NCBI GenBank assembly: GCA_037576195.1
Contig: CM075101.1
Location: 5,208,001-5,272,000, forward strand
Source: Phytoseiulus persimilis
Taxonomy: Eukaryota; Arthropoda; Arachnida; Mesostigmata; Phytoseiidae
Reading direction: 5' to 3'
Length of the DNA: 64,000 nucleotides
The position numbers and the translations under genes were made by a program. This document shows positions 1 to 10,788 of this stretch, in pieces; within the stretch, counting starts at the first letter, position 1, and each line of letters begins with the position of its first letter. The notes under the pieces were generated by a model. That model was not told the origin of the DNA and did not search any database. It saw nothing but the letters and a program-made list of their open reading frames with translations.

Positions 1-2433
1 ATTCCATAATCGCTTCTCAGATTGCCGGATCTGAGAACTCCACGAGAGAACTGGGATTTTTCTAGTTGCTCCGGGGATGACGATTGCGTTCTCGGAGTTC
101 GACATTTCTGCGCTCTCAGAAGCTACGAATAGAAGCGGATACGGAGCTTCTGTCGGAACAGACGAGCTCCTTCTTAGCAGTCGCATGTCCGTCTCATTGG
201 TTGTCTAATGAGTGAGCGAAGTTTTTGAGTTCCTCGCGTTGTTTACTATGCAAGAACGGCACAAAATCGGACACGAGACTTCGTGGTGGATCCGATCGAG
301 ACAACCACTTGTTGCTGGAAACCTCACGGAAGTTCGCTTCACTCGGAAGGGTGGTGAAGACGTACGACTCTTTTCCTCCGTCGATAGTGTATATTCCGTG
401 CTTGGCTTGTCTGCGCATTTCCATCGGTTCGGACGCATCGTGAACCAGGCTCAAAACGATGACATTTCGCTCCTCGCTCAGCGTCGCAGGAATAATAAAA
501 GCTTGCCGGCATATCATTTTGTGGTGAGCGACAAGCTAGGTCGCGGCAACCTGACACGCTCCTTAACCTGAATGAGTAATACTGAGAGGCCCGAATAATC
601 GTTTCGTACTGATTGCTACAAACAGATGTGTAGTCAACGAGCGTGAGTATCATTAGGAAACTCGGAGCACCCTTCCATTTCGACGCCACCCCAAACAAAT
701 GTGATGAGGTTCATCTTTGAGGCTCGTCCCGGATCTCAGGAGAGTCAGTGCGAACGTCGAGGAGCCGAAGATCAGAATGAGATTCTGCACCCCCTCGACA
801 AACTCCCAGAGGGTCGGGGGTTTGTCCTAGCCGAGGCCGGACCACATGCCTCACGCTCTCCGAAGTACTGAGTGCCCTCTCAGATGAGCACGCGCGTCCC
901 CATCTGCTGGTCGATCGTTCGACGAGAAGTGTTTCATGGTGCCGCTCAATCGAAGCGCTTCGACGCCCACACGTCTCACGGACTGCTTCGAAGACACGAT
1001 ATTCCATATTAGGAGTAGAATTCCACAACGCCCGGTGCCGCTCAGTCAGCGGTCGAAGTTACACGTCCGTCCATGTCCCCGGAAGTCTCCCCCAACATCC
1101 CCTGATCGCACCTGCAGGCTCCTACGAAGAACTCCCGCACACCCGTGCCAGGCGGTCGTCATCAGTACTGGTGTATACTGAAGCGTCGCCGCTGTCGTAG
1201 TCATCTCAGTCCTCTGCTCGTAGTCCCGATCGAACGCTCTTGGATGATATAAGCCGCTGTCCGTTCCTCCTAGCGTCTGTGACCTGGCGTCTGCGCCCAT
1301 CATTCCTTTCTGTACATTTTCTGCTCATCTACGGAGGTACGTCTTTGCCAGGGAGATTGGTGCGGCAGTAGGCGGGACGAATGACGAGCGGCTCATTCTC
1401 TCGTGACGCAACTCGCGAATTACGGATTTGCCCTTTTCGAGTTACCGGAACGTGACCTGCTGGAAATCCATAGACGTAACAGCGTGAGTCCAGAAGGGTC
1501 ATAGCAACAATTAATTGCGCGAACGAGCCTACAGGATGTCGTGGTCGTGTTTGCCTCGTGAGAGAATCTCAGCCGACCGATCGAGTTTGACGCGTTCCAT
1601 CAACCAGGAGTGAAACTTCCCGACAAAGGCGCTGAGAGTCTAGAGTTCCCAGAGAACACTCTGCCGGAACTCGGAAACGTTGAAATTCAATTCGAGGAAT
1701 TGCAGCATGTGCATAACTCACGGATCGAGGAAGTCTCTGAGATTGACTCACGGAAACATAAAATGGAAATCTATGGAAGCTAGAAAATCCGGAGGAGGAG
1801 CCTTGTAGAATGCGCGAACTACGGTGCGTGCGCGTCAGAACTATGCTCTCGACGCGATCGCATCTCATGATGGAACGCAGTTTTGTCTCCCATCTTGACC
1901 TGCAGTTTTGCTTTCTGACAGTGGCGAATGACTAAGAGGAGTTGTCAACATTTACGCGGAAAGCGTGGCTACTCACGCTCGCGTGGAGACTCCGAATGGT
2001 GTCGTTGTTCCGCAACTTTCTCTCCCAGACCTCGCTCCAGTCGATAGGGGATTAGTTGATCGAGAAACAAACAAGAAGGGCGCGCCATTCTTTCGAGACA
2101 ACGGTGTGTAATCTAGAGTAGATCGAAACAGGTAGGCGTGAACGGAAAGCGCCGTGAAAGTTGGAAGATCTTCTTCTACTTCCTTCAACAATGCAGTGAT
2201 TGTTCCGGGACTGTAAGAGCAAGTTTTCCGTCCGCGCTTTCATTGACTCAGTGAGCTAAGTTGTCCTGAGTGACCGCGAGTGATTGCAGTGGCTCTAAAC
2301 TCGAGGTAGTTAACGTCTGTGCTCTCGATTGACGTCAGTTGCGGCGTGCAGCCCCCGAGCGACAAGAAGAAGGCTTGTGTATCAAGATAATTCTGAGGCT
2401 CTCGCAATTTTAGGTGGTGTGATCTGATTCATC
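1..2433. other. Intergenic, no gene recognised
   Basis: Open frames here are short (119 residues at most) and overlap on both strands. None shows a family motif, a signal peptide or a convincing pair of splice sites. Part of the last few hundred bases is probably promoter and 5' untranslated sequence of the small gene starting at 2434. Confidence 0.5.
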
Positions 2434-2860
2434 ATGGCAGATTACGACATGGAGCCGGGGAGCAGAGTTCAGGACTTCATTGACCATGGGCCCAAATTCA
2501 TGAGCCAACTAGCTCAAAGCAGTGGCAAAGTTGAAGCAGCTCAATCGGGATCAGCATGGGCCTACCCGGACGCAAACTTGATGAGTAAGTTCGAAGTCAT
2601 CAGGGAGCGATCAAAAACATCAGAAGAATCCAAACGAGACGTTCCCATCCGCAATGCAGGGCGATGATAAATATTTTTTTCTCCTCGACGTCGCAGTGGT
2701 CGCGCTGTGCGCCTGTGTTCTGGCTTTTATGATGGTCATCACCGTGTTCATTTACCACCGTGAGAAGATCCGTCGTATCGTCACCGGAGAAAACAAGAGG
2801 GTCGGAAGTGTATACTATGTTCGTCCCGGAATCAGTGCATTCCAGCCTACGGAGATCTAG
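2434..2860 (+). CDS. Small single-pass membrane protein, unrecognised, 2 exons
   Basis: I do not recognise the family. Exon 1 is 2434-2584, starting at ATG. A strong donor (GTAAGT at 2585) and an acceptor after a T-rich tract (AG at 2695-2696) define a 112-base intron, and exon 2 is 2697-2860. The join is in phase 1 and gives about 104 residues. The first 50 residues are acidic and polar (MADYDMEPG...). Residues about 52-70 form one hydrophobic helix (VALCACVLAFMMVITVFIY), followed by a basic stretch (HREKIRRIV) and a short tail ending in PTEI. The basic residues after the helix suggest an N-out/C-in or tail-anchored topology (inference). A second intron (2863-2969, GTAAGC...TTTGCAG) begins two bases after the stop codon, so it lies in the 3' UTR. 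Without the first splice, exon 1 would run on to a different, hydrophilic C-terminus. Confidence 0.55.
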
Positions 2861-3918
2861 AGGTAAGCTAATCTGGATCGAATCCCAGCGGAGCCGGCGA
2901 GGTGATCTCTAACCGTCGAAAGTTGTGCTCGGCAGGTTCTGTAAACTCGCTCTGTTTTCTCCTTTGCAGATCTTGAATCAAGAAGCTGTCATTGCGTCCC
3001 GAAGCGTCCCGTCACAAGGCGGATCTCACAGAAATTCCTCATAAGTCTGTGAAAATTGTGAAGCTTCGAACTTATGTACTCCCAAGTTCTCTCGGAAGCA
3101 CTCCGGAAACGAAGCAGAGTGCGATATCTTAATCAGTACCCCAGCGTTGGAAGGTCACAGATTTTGTTGCGAAGGGAGACAATAGTCGACGTGGGCATAA
3201 TCGACCAAAACTTCGACTCATGCTCCCGTTGACGGTCCCACATCAGGGTTGTGTTGTTTTGAAATCACAAAAACAGACGAAAAATCGCGTCTTGGACGGG
3301 GACCCATTCAGGATGCGTCCAGATTTCAATTCTTCGGAGCAAAGGATCAATCTTCGTCCGGAATGACGCCACATCTCCCTGGAGGTGCGTGACATGTCAA
3401 GAGCTCACGTAAACGGCATGCAATCTACTTAAACTCATTGAACTCTCCGACATCATCCCCGGAACTGTTCCGGCTCTTCATCCAACGCAGAAGCAAGAAA
3501 ACATTCCAACCTGAGGTTGTCTACTTCCTTAAAGGATTGAAAACTTGTGAAGCGAATTCGTCGTGAGCTCAGTCCGCTCACGACGACGGTTGACTGATTC
3601 AATGAATGATTAAATGTTGAAAAATTACGGAATATAGTCTTGTTAATTATGATGAATGCGCGAGAATTCCCACTTGACGGAACGTATTCTGCTGTAAGCG
3701 TACGCCTCCCAATGAGGTGTTAATTTATTTGCGAAAATGGGTCTCTGCGATGAGAGAGTCGTTGGAGTATTTTTCTGGCAATGAACGCCAGGATGAGGAG
3801 CGCTCCCATTTGTGCATCGTGGCCGAATCCGGTACCTCATCCGACAACCGAGCTTGGAGAGCTTGTTCATCTTCTCGTCAGTCGACATGAGCCGCAACGG
3901 GTCACAGTTGGCATGCCC
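2861..3918. other. 3' UTR of small gene and convergent spacer before MCCC2
   Basis: This holds the spliced 3' UTR of the small membrane-protein gene (intron 2863-2969) and the 3' side of MCCC2, which arrives on the other strand. A TTTATT at 3724-3729 is an AATAAA on the minus strand, about 190 bases past the MCCC2 stop. I see no further coding sequence. Confidence 0.5.
3724..3729 (-). terminator. Poly(A) signal, MCCC2
   Basis: AATAAA on the minus strand, about 190 bases downstream of the MCCC2 stop codon. It is the nearest canonical signal I see. Confidence 0.45.
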
Positions 3919-6900
3919 TCACATACGGAACACTCCGTAGCGAGTTCTTTCGGAAGCAAGCTCTCGCTCGCGGCTCCTCTCAGCATTGAGAGCTGCGTTT
4001 AAAGATAGCCCGAGAACCTGCGGGAATTCAGGATTTTTTCAGCGTATCAGAAATTTGCCCATGCGATTATTCCCAACCTCCAAATGAGACAAGGTCATGC
4101 CGTTACGAATCACCTTCCGAGTGTTCTTGGGATCAATGACTCCGTCGTCCCAGATTCGTGCGCTGGAGAAGTACGGACTCCCCTCTCTCTCGTACTTCTC
4201 TATGATCGGCTTCTTCAAAGTCGCTTCTTCCTCCACGCTCATTGGCGGCTTCCCTTCGCGAGTCCTTATATCTTTCTGTACTTGAGTCAAAACTCCGGCA
4301 GCCTGAAAGTCCCAAGGACTCGGAGTCCCATGCGTTTCCGAGATATATGAGAACGCTCGGTGATAAAGTTCATTCTCAACCTGGCCACAAGTTTCTACTG
4401 ACCTGTTCCCCTCCCATTACTGAGATTCTAGAGTTGGGCCACATATAGAGGAACCGGGGCCCATACGCTCGGCCACACATCCCGTAATTTCCAGCACCAT
4501 ACGATCCCCCGATTATGACAGTCAGCTTGGGAACACGGGCGCAAGAAACCGCGGTGACGAGTTTGGCACCGTGCTTGGCGATACCCCCAGCCTCGGCATC
4601 ACGGCCAACCATGAAGCCTGGAAAGAATGTAACGGGAGTTCTAGCGAGGACTGAGGAAAAGGCGAATTTCGGGAGTCGTGTACTTTCCTCGCACATCGAT
4701 TTTTGGGGCAACGAAGAGTACGCCGAAACAAAGGGGATCTGTGCGAACATGTGTGCAGTTTTTGGATAAAAACGAAATTCGACCACTTCCTCCATTCGCA
4801 TTTGCTCCGATGACGTGCCTCATTTACAAACAGTTTAATGTCTTCGAACGGAAAAAAATATAGTCGGTTTTCGCGCAAACCGCTTCAAAGTGAGTTAGTA
4901 ATATAGTAAACATAGCTGAGCTGGAGAAACTACTGATCGAAAGCGAGCGCGGACTTCGAATCAGGAAGGAAGTGAATTTCTGGAATGCTCAGGAGTCAGA
5001 ACATTTTCTGCTACCCGGAATGTTCTCCGCGAATGACATGGTGCTGTTGCCCACGGCCGCAATGATCCACAGGAGCTCCCAATCAACACGTTGGCATTCG
5101 GGTGAATAAGGAAATTGACAATCGAGCACTTCTCGGAGTCTACTATCGGAAACCGTTCGAAAACGCTGAGGCCGTACGGGATAAGGAGAGGACGGGATGG
5201 AGATTCACGATCGAGCTGTATCGAGCCCATAGAGAGTCGAGGACCACAGCCACTCACAAATATGACAACAGTAGAGAATCGTATTCGCTAGCCCTGGCGA
5301 GAGCTAAGACCCTGCCAACATAATGTTGTAACGTTTTCTTCACAGCCACAGTAGGGGGCATAGGACTTCAAGCTGGAGGGACACGCGGTTAGGGGGCGTG
5401 AATCTGAGAGGCGGGAGACCGTAGTTGATTTTTACGCCATCTGCAACCAGGGAACAAACTCGATCCGTCTCCGATTGACCCAGAGATCGGAGGGATGCAA
5501 AACCAGAGCTCAAGTTTTGTTCATATGCGTCTCTGGACGGACGTATTCGGAGTTTTGCTCCGTGATGAGATGAATGTTAAATGAGTCTTGATCACCATGG
5601 GTCAAGGGAGGCTGAGCGCATAAGCGCTTCTGAGCATTGAGAGAGACAAAACGGAAGAAAACAGACCTCGAGGCTATTATGGGAAGTTTTGCTGCAGTCA
5701 GGCTCATATTCTGCGATTCAGATCAGCATAGTGTCATGGTAAGATTGAGTGAGATGGTCCTCGTTTTCAAGTCCAAGAAACTCTTCATATTCCCCACCAA
5801 GTTTTTAGGCGAGGTGCAAGAGTTCTCCCCGCAGCGAACAATTTTATTTGTTTTTAATGGAATGAGAAGCAACGGAGAATGATCCGCTTAACATTCTCCC
5901 CCCGAGTGGGAAGGTTGATTTGTGAATACACAAATCAGATCCAATAACCCATGAACAGTGATGACGACCCCTTAGACGAGCACGACGTCACAAGCGCGCA
6001 TCTCAGCGAATGCCTTCCTTTGAATGACAAACGGGAATTGATCCCTCCATCGCTTGTGTCTGTCGGCCTTCTCCTTCGAATCCCTCTTTGCCATGAGGAA
6101 CGGTGCAGAACTTCTCGAACCCATGGAAAACAAGGCAGAGCTTTCCGGAAGCCGAAACAAATCTGCTTCAACTTTTGGTCGTGGCGGAAGCTTCCTCCCG
6201 GTGGGTTTCTTCCTTCCAAGGCGGTGATTGCCTTCGGTGGTTAGGAGGAGTTCTCCGTTATGTCGGTTATTTTCAAGGGTTATCCTCCAGAACTTGCTCC
6301 TCCCGCGAGTGCTGCTGGTGGAGTTCATGACGGTAACCCACAGCGTCAACTCATGTAGCCCGTACATGCTCGGATCCATCACTGTGGTTTAATGGTAATG
6401 ACGCTGCGAACAAGTGATCGGTCACGGTTGACAGCATTTGCAGACGATTCGGAACACTCTTTCGCGCGTCTGCACGCACGAAGGCGTCTCTGGGCATTTC
6501 GGTCTTCACAACTTTGTGCGAAACGGGATCTCTCGCTCCAGGACACACTTCTGAGCAAAGCTTGCGAACCGTTTTCTTGTCATCGTACGGGAAGAAAGTG
6601 GGATCGAGCACTCGGTTGGAGTCGCGGAACTTCGTCTTCGTGGTGTTCGGCATGCTGAGAATGTTTCATCGCAAGCCAACGGAGTGCAAAGGAGTAAGGA
6701 ACAGTGTATGTCAGTGTTTCCAACCACCCGCGGACGAGACTGCTTTCGCAGCGGTGCGAACGCAGTCAAGTCACAAGTTCAAGGATCTGAGGTGGCGAAG
6801 TCGTGGAGAGGAGCTCAGGGGTGCAATTTTTCTAAATAGCCTCGAAATATGCGGTGGTTGCCCTTCACGTGACTCGTCCACAATTCAACAACGTCAAATG

Positions 6901-9016
6901 AACTGTTGAAAATTCAGAGATAGTTGAAATGAAGTTCCGACTCACCAGTGATATTTTGCAAGAAAATGAGTGGAATATTCCTCTGGCAGCAGAGTTCAAT
7001 GAAGTGCGCTCCTTTAACCGCACTTTCGGGAAACAGAACTCCATTGTTTGCTAAGATCCCAACCTGGGGGAGATGAAACCCTGATGAGGAAGCTGTCTGT
7101 CTTCGGCTGGAGTGGATGAAAACATCCTGGATGAACATCTCTGAACTCACAAAGAAATACCGGATTCTCACGTACAGTTCGACCGTAGAGCCTCCCAAAG
7201 CCGGTGACCAAGGTTTCACCGTAAAGCTGCTTGAACTCCGAAAACTGGGAAGCGTCTAGAATGCGGGAGATGACTTCTCGGACGTCGTAGGGTTTTTTCA
7301 AGTTTGCCCCTTGAAGAACGCTCATACTCAGTTCAGGCTGTTTCCGAGCGTGGCAGACCTCGTTCACCACAAGACGGGTCATTATGGTTGTCTCAACAAT
7401 TCAAAGTTTCAGGTCACTTGCCGACGATGCCGTATATATCGTTCGCATCCATCAGGGGCTCCGGCGCGGAAAGGTCCAAAGACTCGCCTGGGCGGTCGCC
7501 CAAGTTAGAAACAATATCTCTTGTCAGGTGAAGTGCGTGAGCATCATCCACAGCGAAGTGATCTGTTACTCCACTTTTCCTGCAAGAAATCGGAGTGAAG
7601 TCGTGGAATGTCGTCCTCAGAAGTACAACCCCAACATCGTGACTCGAAGCGAACCTGCAATGGAGGTCCGCACCGCCGAGGTCTTCTGCGGAAATCTCTT
7701 CTCCGGTGGATGCTTTGACAAGTGGAGGACCTCCCAAGAAAATAGTCCCTTGTTTCTGCACGATCACGGACTCGTCACTCATGGCAGGAACGTAAGCGCC
7801 GCCGGCCGTGCACGATCCCAGGACAACCGCTATTTGGGGGATACCATCGGCTGACAGCGTTGCCTGGAATATTCGAGCATTCCTCAACCGAACCCGATTC
7901 CATTGTTGAACAGCCATCAGCTCGGGAACTCAATTGGTACTGGGAAGAAACTCGGAGACTCCTCGGATTGAAACTCACCTGATTGAAGAAGATCCTCCCG
8001 AAATGATTTCTGTCCGGGAACACCTCGGCCTGTTTTGGAAGGAAAGCACCTCCGGAGTCCACGAGGTAAATACATGGGAGACGAGATTCTCTGGCGATGT
8101 GTTGAGCTCGAAGGTGTTTCTTTACAGTTTCGGGATAATAAGTGCCCCCTATAAGAGTACCAACCAACTCATCGAATGGAGCGGCGAGTCGTCGACTCTA
8201 TAACTGCGATAATGAGTTTCAGTTATCTCGAGTTGAGAATCTCGAACTTGCCCTTAACGGTCGCGTCATTGGCAATCACCATGCATTGCCTCCCAGAAAC
8301 ACGTCCTATCCCTGCTACCAAGCCCGCCCCGGCTATCTGATCCTCGCCGTACATATTCCATGCCGCTAGCTGTGACAATTCGAGGAAAGGAGAGCCTGCA
8401 AATCAGTGAATCATAGCGACATGTTCTGCATCGAGAGACTCAGCGTGGCTCTCTCGAATGGGACGTTATGGAACCTTGGTCCAAAAGCGTGTTGATGCGA
8501 TCTCTGACCAGCAGTTTGCCCTTGGATGTATGTCTGAGTCGCGCCTTCTCCCCACCACCGAGGACAACTTGCGCTACGTTGCGATGAAGTTCCTCCACAA
8601 GGGCTCTCATCGCGGTCTGCAATGGAGTCGAAACTGGGTTGCCGAAAATCAATTTCTCCCCGGTCGCTTGTACGAAAGAACGTCCCCGAAGAAGCTCGAG
8701 CTCTGACTCTCGCGCGGTCAGCGCGTCGCAGAGGAAGTTCCATGGTCACCACTCCGAGAAAGAGTTGATTCTGAACAACAACAATTCGGGTCTCTCGATG
8801 GGACTAGCCGCCGAAGCTTCAGATGAGCCTTGTGCTGCGATGAGCCGTAGCTCCACTGTTGCTGCGCTCATCTGTTGAGTTCCGATGTCTCCAACTTACT
8901 TCATTTGCCTGGAAACTGGGGTTGCAGCGGTCGGGATCAGAACCTATCACTCTCCACTGCCCACTAAGAGCTCTAGCATAGTGCGGGCTGCACAAGACGC
9001 CTCGCAAACTGAGCAT
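3919..9016 (-). CDS. MCCC2: Methylcrotonoyl-CoA carboxylase beta subunit, mitochondrial, 11 exons
   Basis: This is the carboxyltransferase subunit of 3-methylcrotonyl-CoA carboxylase. It moves CO2 from biotin on the alpha subunit to 3-methylcrotonyl-CoA in leucine breakdown, in the mitochondrial matrix. Exons on the minus strand are 9016-8900, 8616-8475, 8395-8252, 8148-7979, 7863-7655, 7579-7422, 7309-7176, 7063-6946, 4617-4403, 4302-4114 and 4017-3919. All phases agree and the sum is 564 residues (human 563). The first exon gives an Arg-rich presequence ([17 protein letters not shown]). Family landmarks in order are [92 protein letters not shown] and the terminal GVFRM. Introns 3 (8251-8149) and 6 (7421-7310) have GC donors (GCAAGT). 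Intron 8 is 2.3 kb while most others are 75-140 bases. The gene is divergent from TMCO1. Confidence 0.97.
4618..6945 (-). other. Large intron 8 of MCCC2
   Basis: This 2,328-base intron splits the Gly codon of the conserved NITG-FMVG segment. Its donor is GTGAGT and its acceptor is TTTCCAG. It is far longer than the other introns of the gene. Short open frames occur on both strands, but I recognise no nested gene, mobile-element protein or repeat in it. Confidence 0.8.
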
Positions 9017-9442
9017 TGGATTCGATATGTGCTTGGAAAAGCTGGGGAAAAGTACGATTCTCGAACCACACAGGTGAGCGACGCAATCGCTCCATGGAAC
9101 GTTTATCTTAGATCAGCTGTGACCTTCTCCATGATTCTCTCGAATAAATCTCGAGGCCCAAGCGCCGGGAGAAGATTATGATATCGGGCTTCCTGGAGTT
9201 CAATGGATCATGCTCCACAACGCGGAAGTTGGAATTCTCCCGAGGTTGTGCTCTGGGCCAGAGCTCGGAGAACGCTGTTCCGACCGCCCGGAGCTCCCCT
9301 CCCTCGAAGCAGAATCATCCATCTCTCCAGCATCATCATTCAAGCCAGACACAACCACACGACCGAGCTCATAAACACATCATCATCAGTTCAAATTGAC
9401 GGTGTGACAGGGGTGGAAGATTCGAGTTTTCCTGGTGCCATC
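9017..9442. promoter_or_regulatory. Bidirectional promoter region, MCCC2/TMCO1
   Basis: The start codons of MCCC2 (minus, 9016) and TMCO1 (plus, 9443) face away from each other across 426 bases. The region must hold both 5' UTRs and the start sites of both housekeeping genes. No TATA box is evident at a sensible distance. The shared promoter is inferred from layout only. Confidence 0.5.
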
Positions 9443-10653
9443 ATGTGGGAGGACGGACTGCTGATCGTGGCGATTTCACTCTTCACAGCTTTCGTGGGTG
9501 AAGGTTCGTTTCGGATTTTCTGAGCCAGTGCTCATCATCAGACTCGGAGCATCCTCCGTCGCCGGTCATGATACCCAAAAACGAGAGTTTGGGAAGCTCT
9601 TCCGGCGCACTGCTGATTTTTCAATCTCATTCCGATCAAATCATTGCGTTTGGAAAATAGTTGACCCGCAGAATCCGTTGAGCTGAGACAAGATGTGCTT
9701 GCTCCAATATCTGAAATATTCCCTTCCAGGTCTCACATGGCTGACTGTTTACCGTACCCAGAAGTATCAGCGTCTTAAGGCTGAAGTTGAAAAGCAGAGT
9801 AAAAAACGTGAGGGAAAAGTTATATCTGATTGCTGAATTCATGTGAAATTACATCAGCTGTTCAGTTTCTCGTGGGGAATAAGGCTCATAGTCTAATCTT
9901 TCATTATTATTTGAAGTGGAGAAGAAGAAGGAATGTGTGAGCGTCACCGAGACTGACAAGGCGTCTAAGAAAAGACTCGAACGAGAGGAGGAGAGGCTAC
10001 GAAATAACAATAGAGACCTCAACTTTGTGAAGATGAAGTCGATGTTCGCCATCGGAGTGGCATTCACCGCCCTGCTTTCATGCTTTAACAACATGTGAGG
10101 TTCTTCCTTGAGATTCTATGACCAGTGCAGCTTCCATGGACCCGTCCCTGAGCTATGGATGCTCGTAGAATAGTGGATGATGTTCTGTCGTATTCGGAGT
10201 TATGTTCTTCCCTCTTGTTAACATTTGTTTCCGCCGGAGAATGACCCGGATCTCTTTTATGTCCATTTCAGCTTCGACGGACGAGTAGTTGCTAAGCTTC
10301 CATTCGTGCCCATTGCTTGGTTCCAGGGTATCAGCCATAGAAATCTTGCCGGCGAAGATTTCACCGACTGCTCATTCATTTTCCTTTACATATTGTCAAC
10401 GATGTCCATCAGACAGGTTCGTACAAAGAGCTTTGAGCGGTGGACCTTCTAATATCTCATGCCTCGATATGGAATTAAAGTTTCGAAGAGCTCCTCGGAG
10501 GAATTGAGATCCTGGAGGAGTCGACGACCTGACTTCAATTCTGATGTCTTCTCTCGTTAACAGAACGTGCAGAAGCTCCTAGGTTTCGCCCCTTCCCGTG
10601 CAGTGACGAAGCAGAGTGGGACCATGTTCGCACCTCCGCAGCACATGCGATAG
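9443..10653 (+). CDS. TMCO1: TMCO1, ER calcium load-activated channel / insertase, 5 exons
   Basis: TMCO1 is a small ER membrane protein described as a calcium leak channel and as an Oxa1-family insertase partner of the translocon. Exons are 9443-9503, 9730-9807, 9917-10094, 10272-10416 and 10564-10653. Phases agree and give 183 residues (human 188). Landmarks in order are an N-terminal hydrophobic helix (LLIVAISLFTAFVGE), the motif YRTQKYQRLKAEVEKQSKK, a charged coiled coil (KKRLEREEERLRNNNRDL), MKSMFAIGVAFTALLSCFNN, FDGRVVAKLPF, GISHRNLAGED, TDCSFIFLYILSTMSIRQ and LGFAPSRAVTKQSG. The order and spacing match animal TMCO1 throughout, and only the last few residues differ. Donors are GTTCGT or GTGAGG. 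Neighbouring MCCC2 is divergent. Confidence 0.97.
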
Positions 10654-10782
10654 GAACACCACGAACCGAAGTATCACCTGACTTCGAGTTCGTGGTGATG
10701 CCGTTGTGCTTTGGTGAATGTTATGTGGCAAGCAGGAACCCGTGAAACTCACAACTACATTGTTTATATTCTAGCTAGGGGG

Positions 10783-10788
10783 AATAAA
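10783..10788 (+). terminator. Poly(A) signal, TMCO1
   Basis: AATAAA 130 bases after the TMCO1 stop codon, in an A/T-rich patch. Confidence 0.6.

Noticed and set aside
6060..6080. Second possible tRNA T-loop (TTCGAATCCC)
   Set aside because: No stem pairing on either side and no D-arm upstream.
7384..7854. Long plus-strand open frame (156 codons)
   Set aside because: It lies antisense to MCCC2 exons 5 and 6, whose conserved protein explains the sequence. The plus frame has no motif.
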